Shown one piece after another: positions 30,160 through 42,555 of a stretch of 64,000 nucleotides of DNA. Every line of letters begins with the position of its first letter. Position 1 is the first letter of the stretch. The notes below the pieces were generated by a model that saw nothing but the letters and a program-made list of their open reading frames with translations, ran no database searches and had not been told where the DNA came from. The DNA comes from Mactra quadrangularis. Its lineage: Eukaryota; Mollusca; Bivalvia; Venerida; Mactridae. Made by a program: the position numbers and the translations under genes. The stretch is taken from positions 41,539,570 through 41,603,569 of the forward strand of contig CM046294.1 of the NCBI GenBank assembly GCA_025267735.1. The letters run 5' to 3'.

Positions 30160-30284
30160 TGTTTTGGTTACACTGTATTATTAAATCATTTGACTATTTT
30201 ATTACCTCAACTTAAATTCTGTTGATTTGGTTAAAAATATCCTGAGATAAAATATGTACTTGGTTTTCAATAATGCCTTAAGTT

Positions 30285-31460
30285 CTGGGGTCAGACTAGT
30301 GGGTAAAGTTGATGATTGCCATCTTAAATTTTCTTAAGCACTAGGTCCATTAATAATGTTATGAAGTTCAAGGCAAAATTATTAGCTAGTCCGATTGAAT
30401 GAATCAAGTAGATTAACAGGCCTGTATCTATGCTAATCCTGGAGTCAGGCTAGTGGGTAAGGTTGATGACTGCCATCTTAAATTTTCTCAAGCACTTTAT
30501 CCATTAATAATGTTATGAAGTTCAAGGCAAAATTATTAGCTAGCCCAATGTATGAATCAAGTAGATTTTACAAGCCTGTATCTATGTATGCTTGTCCTGG
30601 GGTCAGGCTAGTGGGTTAAGTAGATGACTTCCATCTTAAATTTTCTTGAGCACTAGGTCCAATAATAATGTTATGAAGTTCAAGGCAAAATTATTAGCTA
30701 ACCCGATGTATGAATCAAGTTGATTTTACAAGCTTGCATCCAAGTATGCTAGTTCTTGGGTCAGGCTAGTGGGTTAAGTTGGTGACTGCCATCTTAAATT
30801 TTCTCGAGCTCGAGGTTCATTGTAAATGTTATGAATCTCAGGGCAAAATTATTAGCTAGCCAGATTGAATAAACTAAGTAGATTTTACAAGCCTGTATCT
30901 ATATATATGCTAATCCTGGAGTCAGGCTAGTGGGTTAAATTGATGACTACCATCTTAAATTTTCTCAAGCACTTTATCCATTGATAATGTTATAAAGTTC
31001 AAGGCAAAATTGTTAGCTAGCCTGATGTATGAATCAAGTAGATTTACAAGCCTGTATCTATGTATGCTTGTTCTGGGGTCAGGCTAGTGGGTTAAGTAGA
31101 TGAATTCTATCTTAAATTTTCTTGAGCACTAGGTCCAATAATAATGTTATGAAGTTCAAGGCAAAATTGTAAGCTTTTATGTCAGATTGAATGAATCAAC
31201 TAGATTTTACAAGCCTGTATCTATATGTATGCTAGTCCTGTGGTCAGGCTAGTGGGTTAAGTTGATGACTGCCATCTTAAATTTTCTCGAGCACTTGGTC
31301 CATTATTAATGATATGAAACTTCATATCATTAATAATGGCAATATCTTATAAATTAATAAAGGCAAAATTATGATCTAACCCAATTGTATTTATCAAGTA
31401 GATTTTTACAAGCCTGTATCAATGTATTCAAGTCCTGTAGTCAGGCTAGTGGGTCAAGTT
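30285..31460 (+). repeat. Satellite array, about eight units of ~158 bp
   Basis: The phrase TCAGGCTAGTGGGT recurs near 30291, 30445, 30602, 30760, 30921, 31080, 31243 and 31441, giving spacings of 154-163 and a last longer one of about 198. Each unit also carries GATGACTGCCATCTTAAATT and AAGGCAAAATTATTAGCTAG-like phrases. The last, longer spacing contains a 40-base palindrome at 31300-31339. Confidence 0.92.
31300..31339. repeat. Perfect 19-bp-arm palindrome
   Basis: Arms CCATTATTAATGATATGAA and its exact inverse are separated by two bases (AC). It sits inside a satellite unit and creates the local length difference. Confidence 0.9.
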
Positions 31461-31659
31461 GATGACTGGTATAAAGTAAAAGAATAATAGTGTTTTCTAC
31501 TCCTTATTTTTTTATGAAACTTAAAATTTTGGGAAGCCTGTATTCAAGTATTTGCACCATGCTCAACTACAAATGTAATCATAGAAGCAGGTTAACAAAT
31601 TTACATTTATGTTATATTCTTACAACCAAAAAATCATAAAAAGTGTGGTAATTTTTTAA

Positions 31660-31960
31660 AGAAAACCCGGTTTGATAGCGCAGTTGGAAGCACACCGGGA
31701 TTTGGAATTTCGTGTCCGAGTGGGTGAGGGTTCGAATCCCACCTGGGGAGGTAATATCCTTCCATGAAAACTTGACAGTAATGTCAATTTTCCTCCGTTG
31801 ATTAGATAATATGGAGAAGTTTCCGGCCTCCGGAAGGGAAGGTGGGTACTGGTTGTAGACAATGGTTCAGGAAAGCTGGGTTAGGTGCACTGGACGCCGT
31901 AAAATTACCGAAATTGTGTTGACACGGTGTTAACTCCCATAAATAAATAAAATAGATAAA
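31660..31960 (+). repeat. tRNA-derived SINE, plus-strand copy
   Basis: Head with A-box (TTGATAGCGCAGTTGG) and B-box (GGGTTCGAATCCC), body with GATTAGATAATATGGAGAAG and a GGACGCCGTAAAAT segment, and an AAATAAATAAA tail. The copy at 41008-41278 is the same family on the other strand. Confidence 0.85.
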
Positions 31961-32094
31961 TATATATTCATTTAAGAAATGAAAAAGAATTAACAAAAAG
32001 CATTTACTATTTTAGACTTAAAAAATCATTCAAATGATCTCTAAGTCGTCCAAAGAAACTTCAGCTCAATATCAAATTTCCCTAATATTGAAAA

Positions 32095-32649
32095 AATTGG
32101 ATTTCTCCCACGGGAGAATTCTCCCATTTTGAAAATGGGATTTCTCCCACGGGAGAATTCTCCCAAATGCGATATGGGATTTCTCCCAGGGGAGAATTCT
32201 CCCATTCTGAAATATGGGATTTCTCCCACGGGAGAATTCTCCCATTCTAAAATATTGGAATTTTTTATTTTTGGACTTTTTTAATATTTTTTTTCACATT
32301 CTTGTTAAGAACACCAGTATGATGCCAAATCTGTATTTTTACCTTGTTATGACCTTTATTAATGGAATTAGAAATGGGAGAATCCTCCCATGGGAGGAAA
32401 TTCCCACATTCTAAATGGGATTCCCATGGGAGAGCCATTCTCCCATGGGAATTTGCTGATTCCCATGGGAATTTTGACTTTTGCCTTAAAATTAAACATA
32501 TTTCTAGTAAAGATATCTGGATGAAAGTTTACTGGTGTAATGCCCATATGTAGATCTACATTTATTGAAAATTTGAAATTAATCGGATGAAAAATAAAAA
32601 AAGTAAGTTTGCAAGATTTCCGGATTCGCAAACGTATTCCGGACTGTGT
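32095..32649 (-). repeat. Right arm with palindromic units
   Basis: Inverse counterpart of 23554-24115. Units are mostly of the form TTTCTCCCACGGGAGAATTC, so the CCCATGGG core is often CCCACGGG here. The inner stretch 32260-32360 differs from the left arm, so the arms are not identical. Confidence 0.8.
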
Positions 32650-32655
32650 TTAATA

Positions 32656-35340
32656 AATAATATAAAACTTTAAGCTACGTTTACTAGCTAACAACATTTT
32701 AAAGGATAATAATCAATTTAAAATTTCAAGCAATGCCATCAACACAATTAAAACGTTATAAAGGTATGTGTTTGTATTTGTTATTGTTTAAATCAGCAAA
32801 GCTGAATACTCATTTAAATCCAGAAGTCGGACATCGCTTTTTTCATTAGTAAGACTTCATCGTAACTATGCAATGAGTTACAAAGGATAAAATACTTATA
32901 TTTACGATATACTGAATAACGCATAGTTTAAAAGTTTGAATAATTTCAAAAATATTGTAGCAAAATTATTACATTCATTGTATTCATGATATGTATTTGT
33001 ACTCTGAGAACTATGCTACTAAGACTAACAAGCCATGTAATATTTAATCATGTTTCTTATGTATATTATATTTGAAATTAGGTCTTACATATTCTTACAC
33101 AAGATATTTAAGTGATATTGATATATTATATGGTTCATGACAACAACTTTCAATATAAAATTAATGAAAACAAATGAAAAAGTCGAATCATGAACTTAAG
33201 GCTAATGTAAGTCTATAAACTAGATATATGATAAACAAAATGCACAATCGCCCTATATAACAATATGTGAGATAAATTTTATTTTGTTTTGTGTAATTGT
33301 CAATATTAATGGTTGAGGGTCTAAACTTATTTATTATTGTTATCATTAATCTTTTTGTACAACGCCATTGAATATGTAATATAGAAATAGGCGTTCAATC
33401 AAATGAAGAAGTTTAAATTTATGATATTACCCTTGTGTTAGCGTGAATTTTATCCGTATTATCAGTGAACCGTTTTTAATAGGCTATAAGTGACGTCCGT
33501 TTGACAAGAAAGTTTACAAATGTGACAAACATAATCTTATAATAGAACTGTCTGTCGTTTTTCATTTGATTGCGTATACAGATATATGGGGCTTTCATTA
33601 TTAATTGTTGGATTACAATTTCAAAGTACATAGTCATTAAATTGCGTATGTTATTGAGAGTTCAACTGAAATTTACCTGTAGAAGAACCACGTCACAGTC
33701 TATAACATTTTGACAAAATTTCTCTGAAATCCCAAGATACATAACACTTAGCTGATTATTCACACCTAATAAATAATGTAACTCGGAGGGGCTATTAACC
33801 CCAGGAAGGTACCAATTTCTTCATGGTACATTATCGTAATACCAAATGTGAGACATAAGGTAATTTTTTGTCCCTGTCAGTTTAAAGAACTACGATTATA
33901 TTTCTTGGGGGGTCAACACATTTTATTCAACAAGCAAACAAAGGAAACTTTGTGTTTGCATAAAACCTTTACAGAACTTGAACTTGAAAAGGGAAAAGGT
34001 AGTTTATTGAATTGGAAATACATGTTTACCTTTAATAAACATTATCATAAAAATATCTGAAATTGGAGACATATTTTAGTACATACTTTAAGTTAAAACA
34101 TTTTAATTTTACACCAGAAACAATTATATGCATCATTAGTTATGCATAGCAAAATATACAATGTTACAATAAGGGACTTTAGTCAGTTATTTCCCCTTTT
34201 ATACTTTTTAAATAGGTAGATCAAATTAGTTGGATTACTCAGAACAGAAAAATTTTACCCTTACTTTTCAATGTCAACTTGCCAAAACTTTGTTGTAAAT
34301 TATTTAATTTTAATCTCAAAAAATCTCTTTGTTTAAGATTTCTCTAGAATAAGATTTTATTACTACACGAAACACATTTTTCTTACTGGCCATTAGGTTA
34401 CCTAAATGAGATTTTTATTGCTCCCCATAAAGTAACAACTTGGACATTAATGAGTTTATTGCTTCATGGTGATTTGGAAAGTAATTGTACTAGTCGGTTC
34501 AAAATTGAGCCAGCCTTAGTCAAAAAGTTACAGACTGGTCATACATACTGCAAAGTCGCAAAAAGAATAGAGACTTTGGTAGCTTAAAGCCACTATATGA
34601 AGATATTTTCATTAACAGTAGACTTGAAAACTGTTTAGTAACCATGAAGTTATTAAATCATAACATACATTAAGACACAATTAACAGTTTAAACCGTTCT
34701 GCTTTCTTAATCTGAGTTTGACAAAATGTCAAATTCTTAAAAAAGTGGGGTACTTTTATAAGAGCACACTATATTCATTTATATGCTGATGTTGAATATA
34801 CCTAATCCAAAATAGTTAAAAAACATAATTATGTAATTCGGATTAAGTTTTTTTCTCTAATAAGACTTCATCTTTAAAATACTCTGATCAAAACAAATGT
34901 TTTAAGTATTGACAACCAAATTCTACTTTCGGTTTCGATCTACTTTCACTTTGAAACAAACAAATGACATGAACATATCTAAGCAATATTTGCATATATT
35001 AAAAAAATCTTGTTCATAAGAGGGGATTGAAATAGATAAATGTCTGTTTTCTTTGCAGTCCAAAAACAGAGTTACTTTTGATATAGGGGCTTTAAATCAA
35101 TGAAAGTTGTTAAGAACATACATAATATGATACAGAATGCCATCCATAAATACCTTAACACTTGTTCAAAACCACTTCGTTATTTATTATCTAAAATCTT
35201 ATCTAAATGTGATAATGCAGATTAGGATTGTCCTAATAGATGGTAACATTAAAAAGGTAGTGTATATATCATACTTTTACAGTTGTTTAACCAGTACATC
35301 TTATCAAAGATGTGTTCGTATTTTCTCACGTATTTGGGCA
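32656..35340. repeat. Duplicated host block D4, copy a
   Basis: Patches match 51500-52500 in order: TTAAGCTACGTTTAC near 32672, GTATTATCAGTGA near 33457, AAGTGACGTCC near 33488, GCAAAGTCGCAAA near 34550 and GATTAGGATTGTCCTAATAG near 35220. Copy a is longer, with extra unmatched sequence (about 33790-34540). No exon resembling the receptor gene follows. Confidence 0.8.
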
Positions 35341-35484
35341 GTTGTCAGTCACTGACGAAAGAATGCGCTTAGTAGTTGGCAGCTAAATCCATAACTTTAG
35401 CTTTTCCAGGAGGAGTGAGTAGGTTGCAGTTATTTGACCTTTACAATGTGTTGTTACGGCGTTAAACCCAACAAACAAACAAAT
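35336..35484 (+). repeat. SINE fragment with ACGGCGTTAAA tail
   Basis: Begins GGGCAGTTGTCAGTCACTGA and ends TTACGGCGTTAAACCCAACA followed by AAC repeats. The tail is shared with the SINE at 41008-41278. Confidence 0.65.
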
Positions 35485-37849
35485 ATGTAACATTCAATCA
35501 AACATCCCAACTAACCAACAAGTGAAAATGCTAATGTTGTTGCATTATAAAGAATTTAGATTTAATGTGTGTTAAATCTTGATGCAAATGCTTCTCTTAA
35601 AATCTAACATTTAAACCAAGAGAACTACCTATGCTTCATGTGGTTTACTTGAATTTATTGCATTTGAGTTGTGGTTTAGCCACACAAATACATTTCTATT
35701 GAAATATTTTTTCGTTATTTCCATGTTGGGCCATACGAACATTTAGCTAAGCAGACAAATAACCTGCTAGTGGTTGATTGTCTGCACTATTTAAATTTAA
35801 CTGTATTAGATAAATGCGCTAACCTCCAGCGCTTTCAGCGCTTTGATTTAAAAAATGGTTGGTTTTAACGGCGCACAAAAAAGATAGCTTATAACGCGCA
35901 ATTTATAAATGATCAATAAATATCTGAAAAATGGTTTATATTATACATGCGCGGTTTTCAATCTTTATAGTGTAGTTAATGACATTTATGAACTCTATGC
36001 CTTAAGCAAAATAATTTCATAAAAGCGATGGAACCATTCAAAGCACCAGACAGTTATTATATTGCACTAATGTAAAATTGTAATATTATGTCTACCAAAA
36101 TATCTGAAAAATTAAATGATTTAGTAATTTGGTTCGCAAGTGCACACAATCTAAAAAGTTAAAAGATAAATTTATACTTTATTTATCCTGTAAGATTATT
36201 CAATATCTTATTTGTCTGCAATTCTTTATGGGCTTGCTAACTTGTTAAGATACTGTTTATACTATTTACCGAGACAAATATAAAACATATAAAATAAAAC
36301 ATATTCGCACACTTAAATAACTATTGAAACCAATACAGTTTTTTATTTAAGTTAAAATTTCTAAATTATTATGTGCGTACTAAACTTCCTGGTCATTGTT
36401 CAGGTGATTTTAAAGGTGTTTATAAAAGGCGAAGGTCAATACATGAATAAGTGTTGCAGTGCATGTTTGTTTATCCCTTAGTTGATTCATCTAAATGCGT
36501 TGTAAATTTCCTTGTCAAAAACACCACACAAACTACCACGAAATATGTTCAACTAATATTTGAAGAAACTTGAAAACGGATTCTGAAGTCCATAACTAGT
36601 TTGTGTCCTCTGAAATTATTGATATTGATGTAGATATGCTTATATAGATAATATTGTTTACTTAAAAACATTTTCTTTTGTTTTAGATGACCACCCGGAA
36701 ATATCATGTTCGCGGTTCACTACTTATTATCTTGACTTAGATAGCGCAAATTTAATATGTTACATACACTTTATAGAAATAGAAAAATAGTATGCATTTT
36801 TAGACCCAAACAATGTCTAGAGCATATTTCATTCATTCAATTGTTTAATTGTCATTTCTTGAATTTCTTTTGTATGGAAGGTTTACTGTTAAAGTGTGTA
36901 AATCGAAAAAGTAAACGACTAAATAATGAAGTACATAAATAATAGGTTACACCACTATTTGTCTAAATATTACATTACGTATTATACTTCTAACCTAATA
37001 TGAGCTTTAACCCATCGTTAGTTTTTATGATTGCTTTTAGTTAATCGTCTGACCTGTGACCATGTTGTTTTTTATGTAATTCAAACCTAAATTACAATCA
37101 AATAACTTTAAAAACTTCTTATATTAACCCTTTGTACAATATCAAATGGCGCATTATATTTTGAAAGAAGAAATTTGCATTTCAGACATAAGAAACACAT
37201 TATTTTAACCATCTTTTGGAAAATGCCTTCATTCTTTTGTTTCTGGCTTCTATTGAAAATATTATGTTTACAGTACAGATTCAGTCTCCTCCAAGTTGAT
37301 TATGGTATATCAAGTTAACTTAATAAGGTAAGGAAAAACAAAAAAATTAAAGTGAGGTTTAGAGCATGATCCCTTAAATAACAGTCAACCCCTCCCAGAG
37401 CACAATTTCAGCTTGCAAGTATCAAAAGATACCACAGTGCATGTCGCGATTTGTATTTACCAAACTTAGTTTGTACATTTGTATTATTTCAACCTCGAAT
37501 TAGTTCGATTATGTACGAGCATTTACTGATTACTCTAATCGTCCATTTTTTATTTTAGATTATTGAAATTGATTAACTATGAATCATGTCGGTGACAAAA
37601 GTTAGGTCACTATATTAATCTTAAAAGAACTATAATAAACATATAATAGACTTGGTCTAATTACATTCAATAATGGACATAAGCGTTTGTACATCGGGAA
37701 GTTAAATCATTCTTTTCAAATCAGGTGAACATTTTTAAAATACTCTTTCATCTCTAAAGTAATGCGTAAATGGCAGTTGTATACCGGAAGAAAAAATGTG
37801 TAAATGTGTTTATTCTTACTCATAAACAAAAACTATTTGATTACAGTGC
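35485..37849. other. Intergenic DNA, no gene seen
   Basis: About 2.4 kb of AT-rich DNA. Short open frames here lack domain features, neighbouring splice signals or homologous patterns. Nothing else recognised. Confidence 0.5.
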
Positions 37850-38770
37850 TTCTTATTAACATGATGTAGACTATACGGTAAGGGTTTTGTTCATTTTATT
37901 TTAACTATTAACGTACAAATTAAAAAATATTGTTTCAAAATGTAAAATTGTTCGACATCTACGTCGATTTAACTGCGGATTATTCTGTTAAAAAGTTCTT
38001 CATTTTTGGATTCGGTTTTCACAATTCAGTAAACAGTGTCTATGATTATTCTCTGTCTACCAAAATGGTTTGTGCTTAGTACTATGTTAAAAGTTGTGCG
38101 AAGATTCCTAGGCATTCCTGGAAGAGGACGACTAACAGTGCAGCATCACTGGATAGTTTTCGATCGGAAAACATTAATTACACACTAGTATGTACCGATA
38201 ATTCTGTTTATTTTTTTTCGCGCGCGTAATAGAAAGATCAAACAGAAATATCAGAAAACATTATTTTGGAGGCAGTTCAAAAAGTCATAAATGTGTTATA
38301 TGTTAATTTTCAATCAAGGAGCAATGTCACGTTATTGATATTTAAGTATAAGATATTAAAACTGTTGAATAAAACGATTATCAATATATTGATTTAATTT
38401 AATTGATTAACAAAATTTTTTACGTCTAAATATAGTCATTATGTTTTCATGTTTATTTAATCGTCATATTTTGTAAAGACGCTATAATAGTCTAACACTA
38501 AAATGAGAAGATAAAGCAGATTTACACTTGAATGTAAAACTTATTTCTTTTGAAAGAGGATACTAATATGATATCTGCATTTAAAATATGCATACGTAAG
38601 TGCAATAATCATTTGAATTGGGGCACATTTATTTTGAAGGTTTTAAGTGTATTCTACGAAACACACACGGATAACATAAGCCTTATCAATGTAAAATATT
38701 CAGTTCGATGTTTAAATAAATCCTTTTTAAGAAGGAATAGTATAGGAATGAAATATGATTAAATAGTTTG
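37850..38770. repeat. Duplicated host block D5, copy a (unfilled)
   Basis: Matches 42965-43215, 44368-44417 and 48828-49505 joined in order. Around 38087-38090 the sequence reads ATGTTAAAAGTTGTGCG with a single TTAA, where copy b has TTAA on both sides of a 4.4-kb insertion. It also lacks the 1.1-kb piggyBac-type MITE. Confidence 0.88.
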
Positions 38771-39309
38771 ATGCAACGAGTGACGAGATTATTGAAGCTG
38801 TGAAAAATTAACAATATGATAATGTTTGTTTTAATATTCCCTATTTTTATAATTGTATGTACTTTTTATCAACATAAATTGCATTTTAAACTATAACTGG
38901 CATCATTATATTGTCAATAGTACTATTGAAATGTAAAACATTATAATACATAAATGGACAGTAAGTTGTTTAATCATTGCTACATTAAAAGTTTACTAGT
39001 AGTGGGTCAATTGTTACAAAAATGACAAGTTCTTGAGCGAATCAATAGTTTTCGTTAATTATGTTAACATGATTATATTTCAACGAAGAGCAATATGGAA
39101 TGAAGAACTTGAAGTTATTAACGATGTTCTTGTGCTTTAACATATATAGTTTTACCAGAACTTATTGAGAATTTATATGTTGTTTTTTTTATTTTCTCTC
39201 TTTACTTTGTCTTACTCTATCATTTCTTCAAAGTTTGCTTAGAGTGATCTCCCTTTATAAACAAAAAAGCAGTCGACCTTTAACAGCACTGTAAAAATTT
39301 CAGCTTTTG
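38771..39309. other. Intergenic DNA, nothing recognised
   Basis: AT-rich, no gene. It probably includes the 5' part of the Tc1 relic that follows, but inverted ends were not found. Confidence 0.4.
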
Positions 39310-40219
39310 AAAAAAGAAAAAAAGATCTTGTGTTATACAACGAAGGTATAACATCAGCACAAAATATATCAACTGTGTACATGATTGTAAGAAATATCCA
39401 GAATGGCGAAAGTATTGAACAAAAGAAGGGGGCAGGTAGGTCTAAAAATTAACAGTTGTTGACTTGAGAAGGTTGGGAATCATTGTATTTAAAGGCAGAC
39501 ACATGAGTATTTCGAACATTCGAACTGAATTGATTCGTAGAAGAACTGTTAATGTCTCTAAGGAGACCATTAGATGTCAACTCCAATCAATGGACTGGCA
39601 TAAATATAAAGTAATTCCTTCGCCGTTATTGAAACCTGAACATAAAAAACGTCGTTTGAACTGGTGTTCGGAGCATGTAAACTTCAACTGGCAGAACGTT
39701 ATTTTCTCTGATGAAAGTTCACTATGGTTATACCCTAACTGTATAAAGATATGGGCAAAATGTGCGAGGAACCTACTTACCAGCAACCTTATTACAGTGA
39801 GAAGTTTCATGTGTGGGGTAGGGTATCCTTACTTGGGTTTACACCACTCTGTGTTGTTTGGTGTGAATCTGACCAGCGGACGGTACACAAATATACTGGA
39901 AGGACATCTGATTCCTACTGCAGAAGTTTTGTAAGGAAATGATTGGATTTGACAGCAAGACAATGACCCAAAGCACACAGCCAGGCATACCCAGAAGTGG
40001 TTCCAGGAACAAAATATCAATGTTTATGACTTGCCCAGCTACAGTCCTGACGTTAAACCAATTGAAAACATCTGGGGATGTATGAAGGAGAGTATTAACC
40101 AAACGACAAATATACATGATATGAAAGCAGAAGTGATCAGATATTGGGACAATATGAGCTATGATTTTCTGACTTCTTTGTTAAATAGCATGCCACGACG
40201 AATTGAAGCGTGTATATAA
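39310..40219 (+). pseudogene. Tc1-like transposase pseudogene (DD34E)
   Basis: Coding similarity starts with a helix-turn-helix remnant near 39310. The main frame (39464 onward) has VSKETIRCQLQS, then a WQNVIFSDESSLW segment with the first catalytic Asp. A short stretch (about 39790-39850) is better in another frame (HVWGRVSLLGFTPL) before the first frame resumes. In-frame TAA (39932) and TGA (39953) follow, then QQDNDPKHTARHT with the second Asp and SPDVKPIENIW with the Glu, 34 residues apart. Two stops and two compensating shifts make it inactive. It is older-looking than the copy at 46168. Confidence 0.88.
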
Positions 40220-41007
40220 GCTATAGGAAACCTTACAAAATATTGAAAACTGTATGATTTTGAAGCTTAAGGTTAGTGCTATTAAGTTTGAATTTCTGTG
40301 TTTAATTTCATTTCCTTTGAATATTTCTTATTCTCAATAATTTCAGGTCAAACTGTACGTACCGGTTTACTACAAATGTTAATAAAAACTGAAGGTAATA
40401 GGTAAACACGACATACATTTAACAGATATTCGTAGAATATCAATCCTCAAGTGCATTTACCGAGTATTTAAAGACTCCACCAAACAGATGGTTTTAAATT
40501 CAATTAATTTCTAGTGACAGTGTCACAGTGTGTCTAGTCGATAAGACAGAAAGCTGCCGGGACAGAGCATATATCACAAGCTAATTTACACCTAAATGAC
40601 CAGCAGATAAGCTGTATCACCATACAAAGTTGCAACGTCTATGCACAATGAAAGAAAAGAACATGATCAAAAAGTTAACAAGAAAAAGCATTGGTGCAGA
40701 TCAACTATATCAACAAAACACGCAAGCAATACAGTCAACTTTAATCTCTTTTTTATTTAACTCGTCAGTTAAGAACATAATCGTTCTATATTTAGCTCGT
40801 CAGTTAAGCGGTCAGTATTTTAGGAGAACCCTTAATAATCGAATGATAGGCTATTATGTCTGACGAAAAGGTCCCAGATTTTGCAGTTGCCCTTTCACAA
40901 GTCTGATTTCATTTCATAAGGGGCGTCGCGCTTCGTCGCGGACGCTAATCATGGCAATGTACGACGTACATGTACTAACCAGGTCAAAACTTATTTTTTT
41001 ACTAAAT
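40220..41007. other. Intergenic DNA, no gene seen
   Basis: AT-rich. A GC-rich GGGCGTCGCGCTTCGTCGCG patch lies near 40921-40940. No gene recognised. Confidence 0.45.
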
Positions 41008-41278
41008 TTAACGCCGTATAAACACAATTTATGTCATTTTACGGCGTCCAGGGCACCTAACCTAGCTTTCCTGGACCATTGTCTATAACCAGTACTCACC
41101 TACCATTCCACAAGGCCTGAAACTTCTCCATATTATCTAATCAATGGAGTAAAATTTACATTATTAACAAATTTACATGGAATGTTATAACCTCTCCGGG
41201 TGGAATTCGAACCACACCCCCTCGGGGACGATATTCTAAATCCCGGCGCGCTATGAACTGTTCCATCGACCCGGGTTG
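41008..41278 (-). repeat. tRNA-derived SINE, minus-strand copy
   Basis: Inverse of the family at 31660-31960: B-box GTGGTTCGAATTCCACC, body with GATTAGATAATATGGAGAAG, and a tail ATACGGCGTTAAATTT. The two copies differ by scattered substitutions. Confidence 0.85.
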
Positions 41279-42030
41279 TCAAAACTTATAACAAGTAGTT
41301 TAACCATATTTAACATTGTTAATTAGAATAAATAAGGATTATCCCATAAAGAGTAATTTGAAAAAGAGTCACATTCCAACACTGAATGTCATATTCACGA
41401 ATATTTGTCGTCTTCGCTATAAAGCCATACCTACAGGAGCGTACCATGCTTATGATTATATAATAGTTTAAAGTAGGAATGAGTTTCATACAACAACAAC
41501 ATTAACTATACATCGCAGTAAATAGTCCATATAACCCTGACTAGTACGCAGTACGACATGTAGTAACCAGTAACTTTACATTGAATTTAGGTATTACATG
41601 GTTTAAAAAATACAACGATAAAAAAATATCGTCACTACATAATAACATATTTATTACAAAAAGCTGTTTGTCGCCGCTGATGAAAAATAAGATATGAGGG
41701 TACATCAAACAATTGAACAGGAAATTTAAAATGAGAATATTTTTACATAGGGAAGAAACGTTATAGTGTAAACAAATAGTAAAATAGCTTTTTAAGTCAG
41801 TGGTTATATGATTACAATCTTGAGCGTGAACATGATTTAATCATTCGTTAAAATGTTTGCATTAAATTATTGGATTTAAGCATTGATCCTAACAAGTAAT
41901 CTAGCAGCATAATTAAGGTATGAATAGATTTATTTTACAACATTTTGAAATCGTCTGTTTTTTTTCTAAATTTGTCAAAATTTTATCATTATGTACGGTT
42001 CAAATTTACTGCATATATTCTTTACAAAAA
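41279..42030. other. Intergenic DNA, nothing recognised
   Basis: About 750 bases of AT-rich DNA without gene or repeat signal that I can identify. Confidence 0.45.
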
Positions 42031-42210
42031 TATATTTAACAAATAATACATGGCCACGAGGGCAATATGCAAGTTTACGGACTGGTTGGTCAGACCTAGG
42101 AAGGTATATGGCCCGAAGCGCAGCTGAGGGCCATATAGCTTCCGAGGTCTGAACAACCAGTCCGTAAAATTGCATATTGCCCGTAAGGCCATGTGTTATT
42201 TGTTATATTA
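42031..42210. mobile_element. Hairpin MITE with ~82-bp arms
   Basis: Arms run from 42031 to 42112 and back from 42126 to 42210, with roughly 88 percent match by eye. They share GGGCAATATGCAA, TTTACGGACTGGTTG and TATATGGCCC blocks, with a short GAAGCGCAGCTGAG loop. The whole can fold into one long hairpin. Confidence 0.8.
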
Positions 42211-42467
42211 TACCGAATTTAAATCCTATCACCACTCATGTTGCTGACATTTTACTACGAGTATAAGAATGTGTTTTCAAATAATCTTTTTATAAAATTC
42301 CGTACGTCAAATATCTATGCCCAAGTCAGACTTTCAAATTCACGCAACGTAGCAAGATATCATGCTCTCCTTGTTACATATTTCATCTTTTTTATCGACT
42401 CAGCCATTTCGTCTGTTTGTGTTTCCGTGTAATTAGCACGACGAGAAGGTCGCGTTAGATAAGACTT

Positions 42468-42555
42468 GATGACGTCATAAACGGTCAATATGAAATTTAT
42501 GGACTGGATGACGTCATAAACGGTCAATATGCGAATATATTGACCGGATGACGTC
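42468..42555 (+). repeat. Tandem repeat with TGACGTCA cores
   Basis: GATGACGTCATAAACGGTCA occurs at 42468 and again 39 bases later, with a third partial GATGACGTCACATT following. The core is a CRE-like palindrome. Confidence 0.75.

Larger units (their letters stand above)
24116..30284. other. Interior of the 9.1-kb candidate element, no gene seen
   Basis: Mostly AT-rich with no coding region that I can support. A SINE-tail segment lies at 24580-24745. The stretch 25080-25260 is richer in GC but not recognised. A possible hAT-like MITE is at 29702-30159. Confidence 0.5.
23554..32649. mobile_element. 9.1-kb candidate element with long palindrome-rich inverted arms
   Basis: The left end ACACAGTCCAGAATACGTTT (23554) and the right end, inverse of ACACAGTCCGGAATACGTTT (32649), are followed inward by about 180 bases of clear inverted homology and then by arrays of palindromic units. 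The outside bases are TTAATA at 23548-23553 and TTAATA at 32650-32655, a possible 6-bp target duplication. Each arm is about 560 bases. No transposase is found in the interior, which holds SINEs, a satellite and unique AT-rich DNA. It could be a large nonautonomous or foldback-type element, or two small elements in opposite orientation; the matching flanks and the uninterrupted paralogous region near 51400-51500 favour one insertion. Confidence 0.6.

Noticed and set aside
30285..31460. CRISPR-like array
   Set aside because: The repeat units are about 158 bases with homology along the whole unit and no unique spacers, and the DNA is animal. It is a satellite.
36690..36787. Possible decayed receptor exon after a TTTTGTTTTAG acceptor
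   Set aside because: The open stretch has one Cys-containing segment but no Ig strand pattern, no donor in phase and no partner exon nearby.
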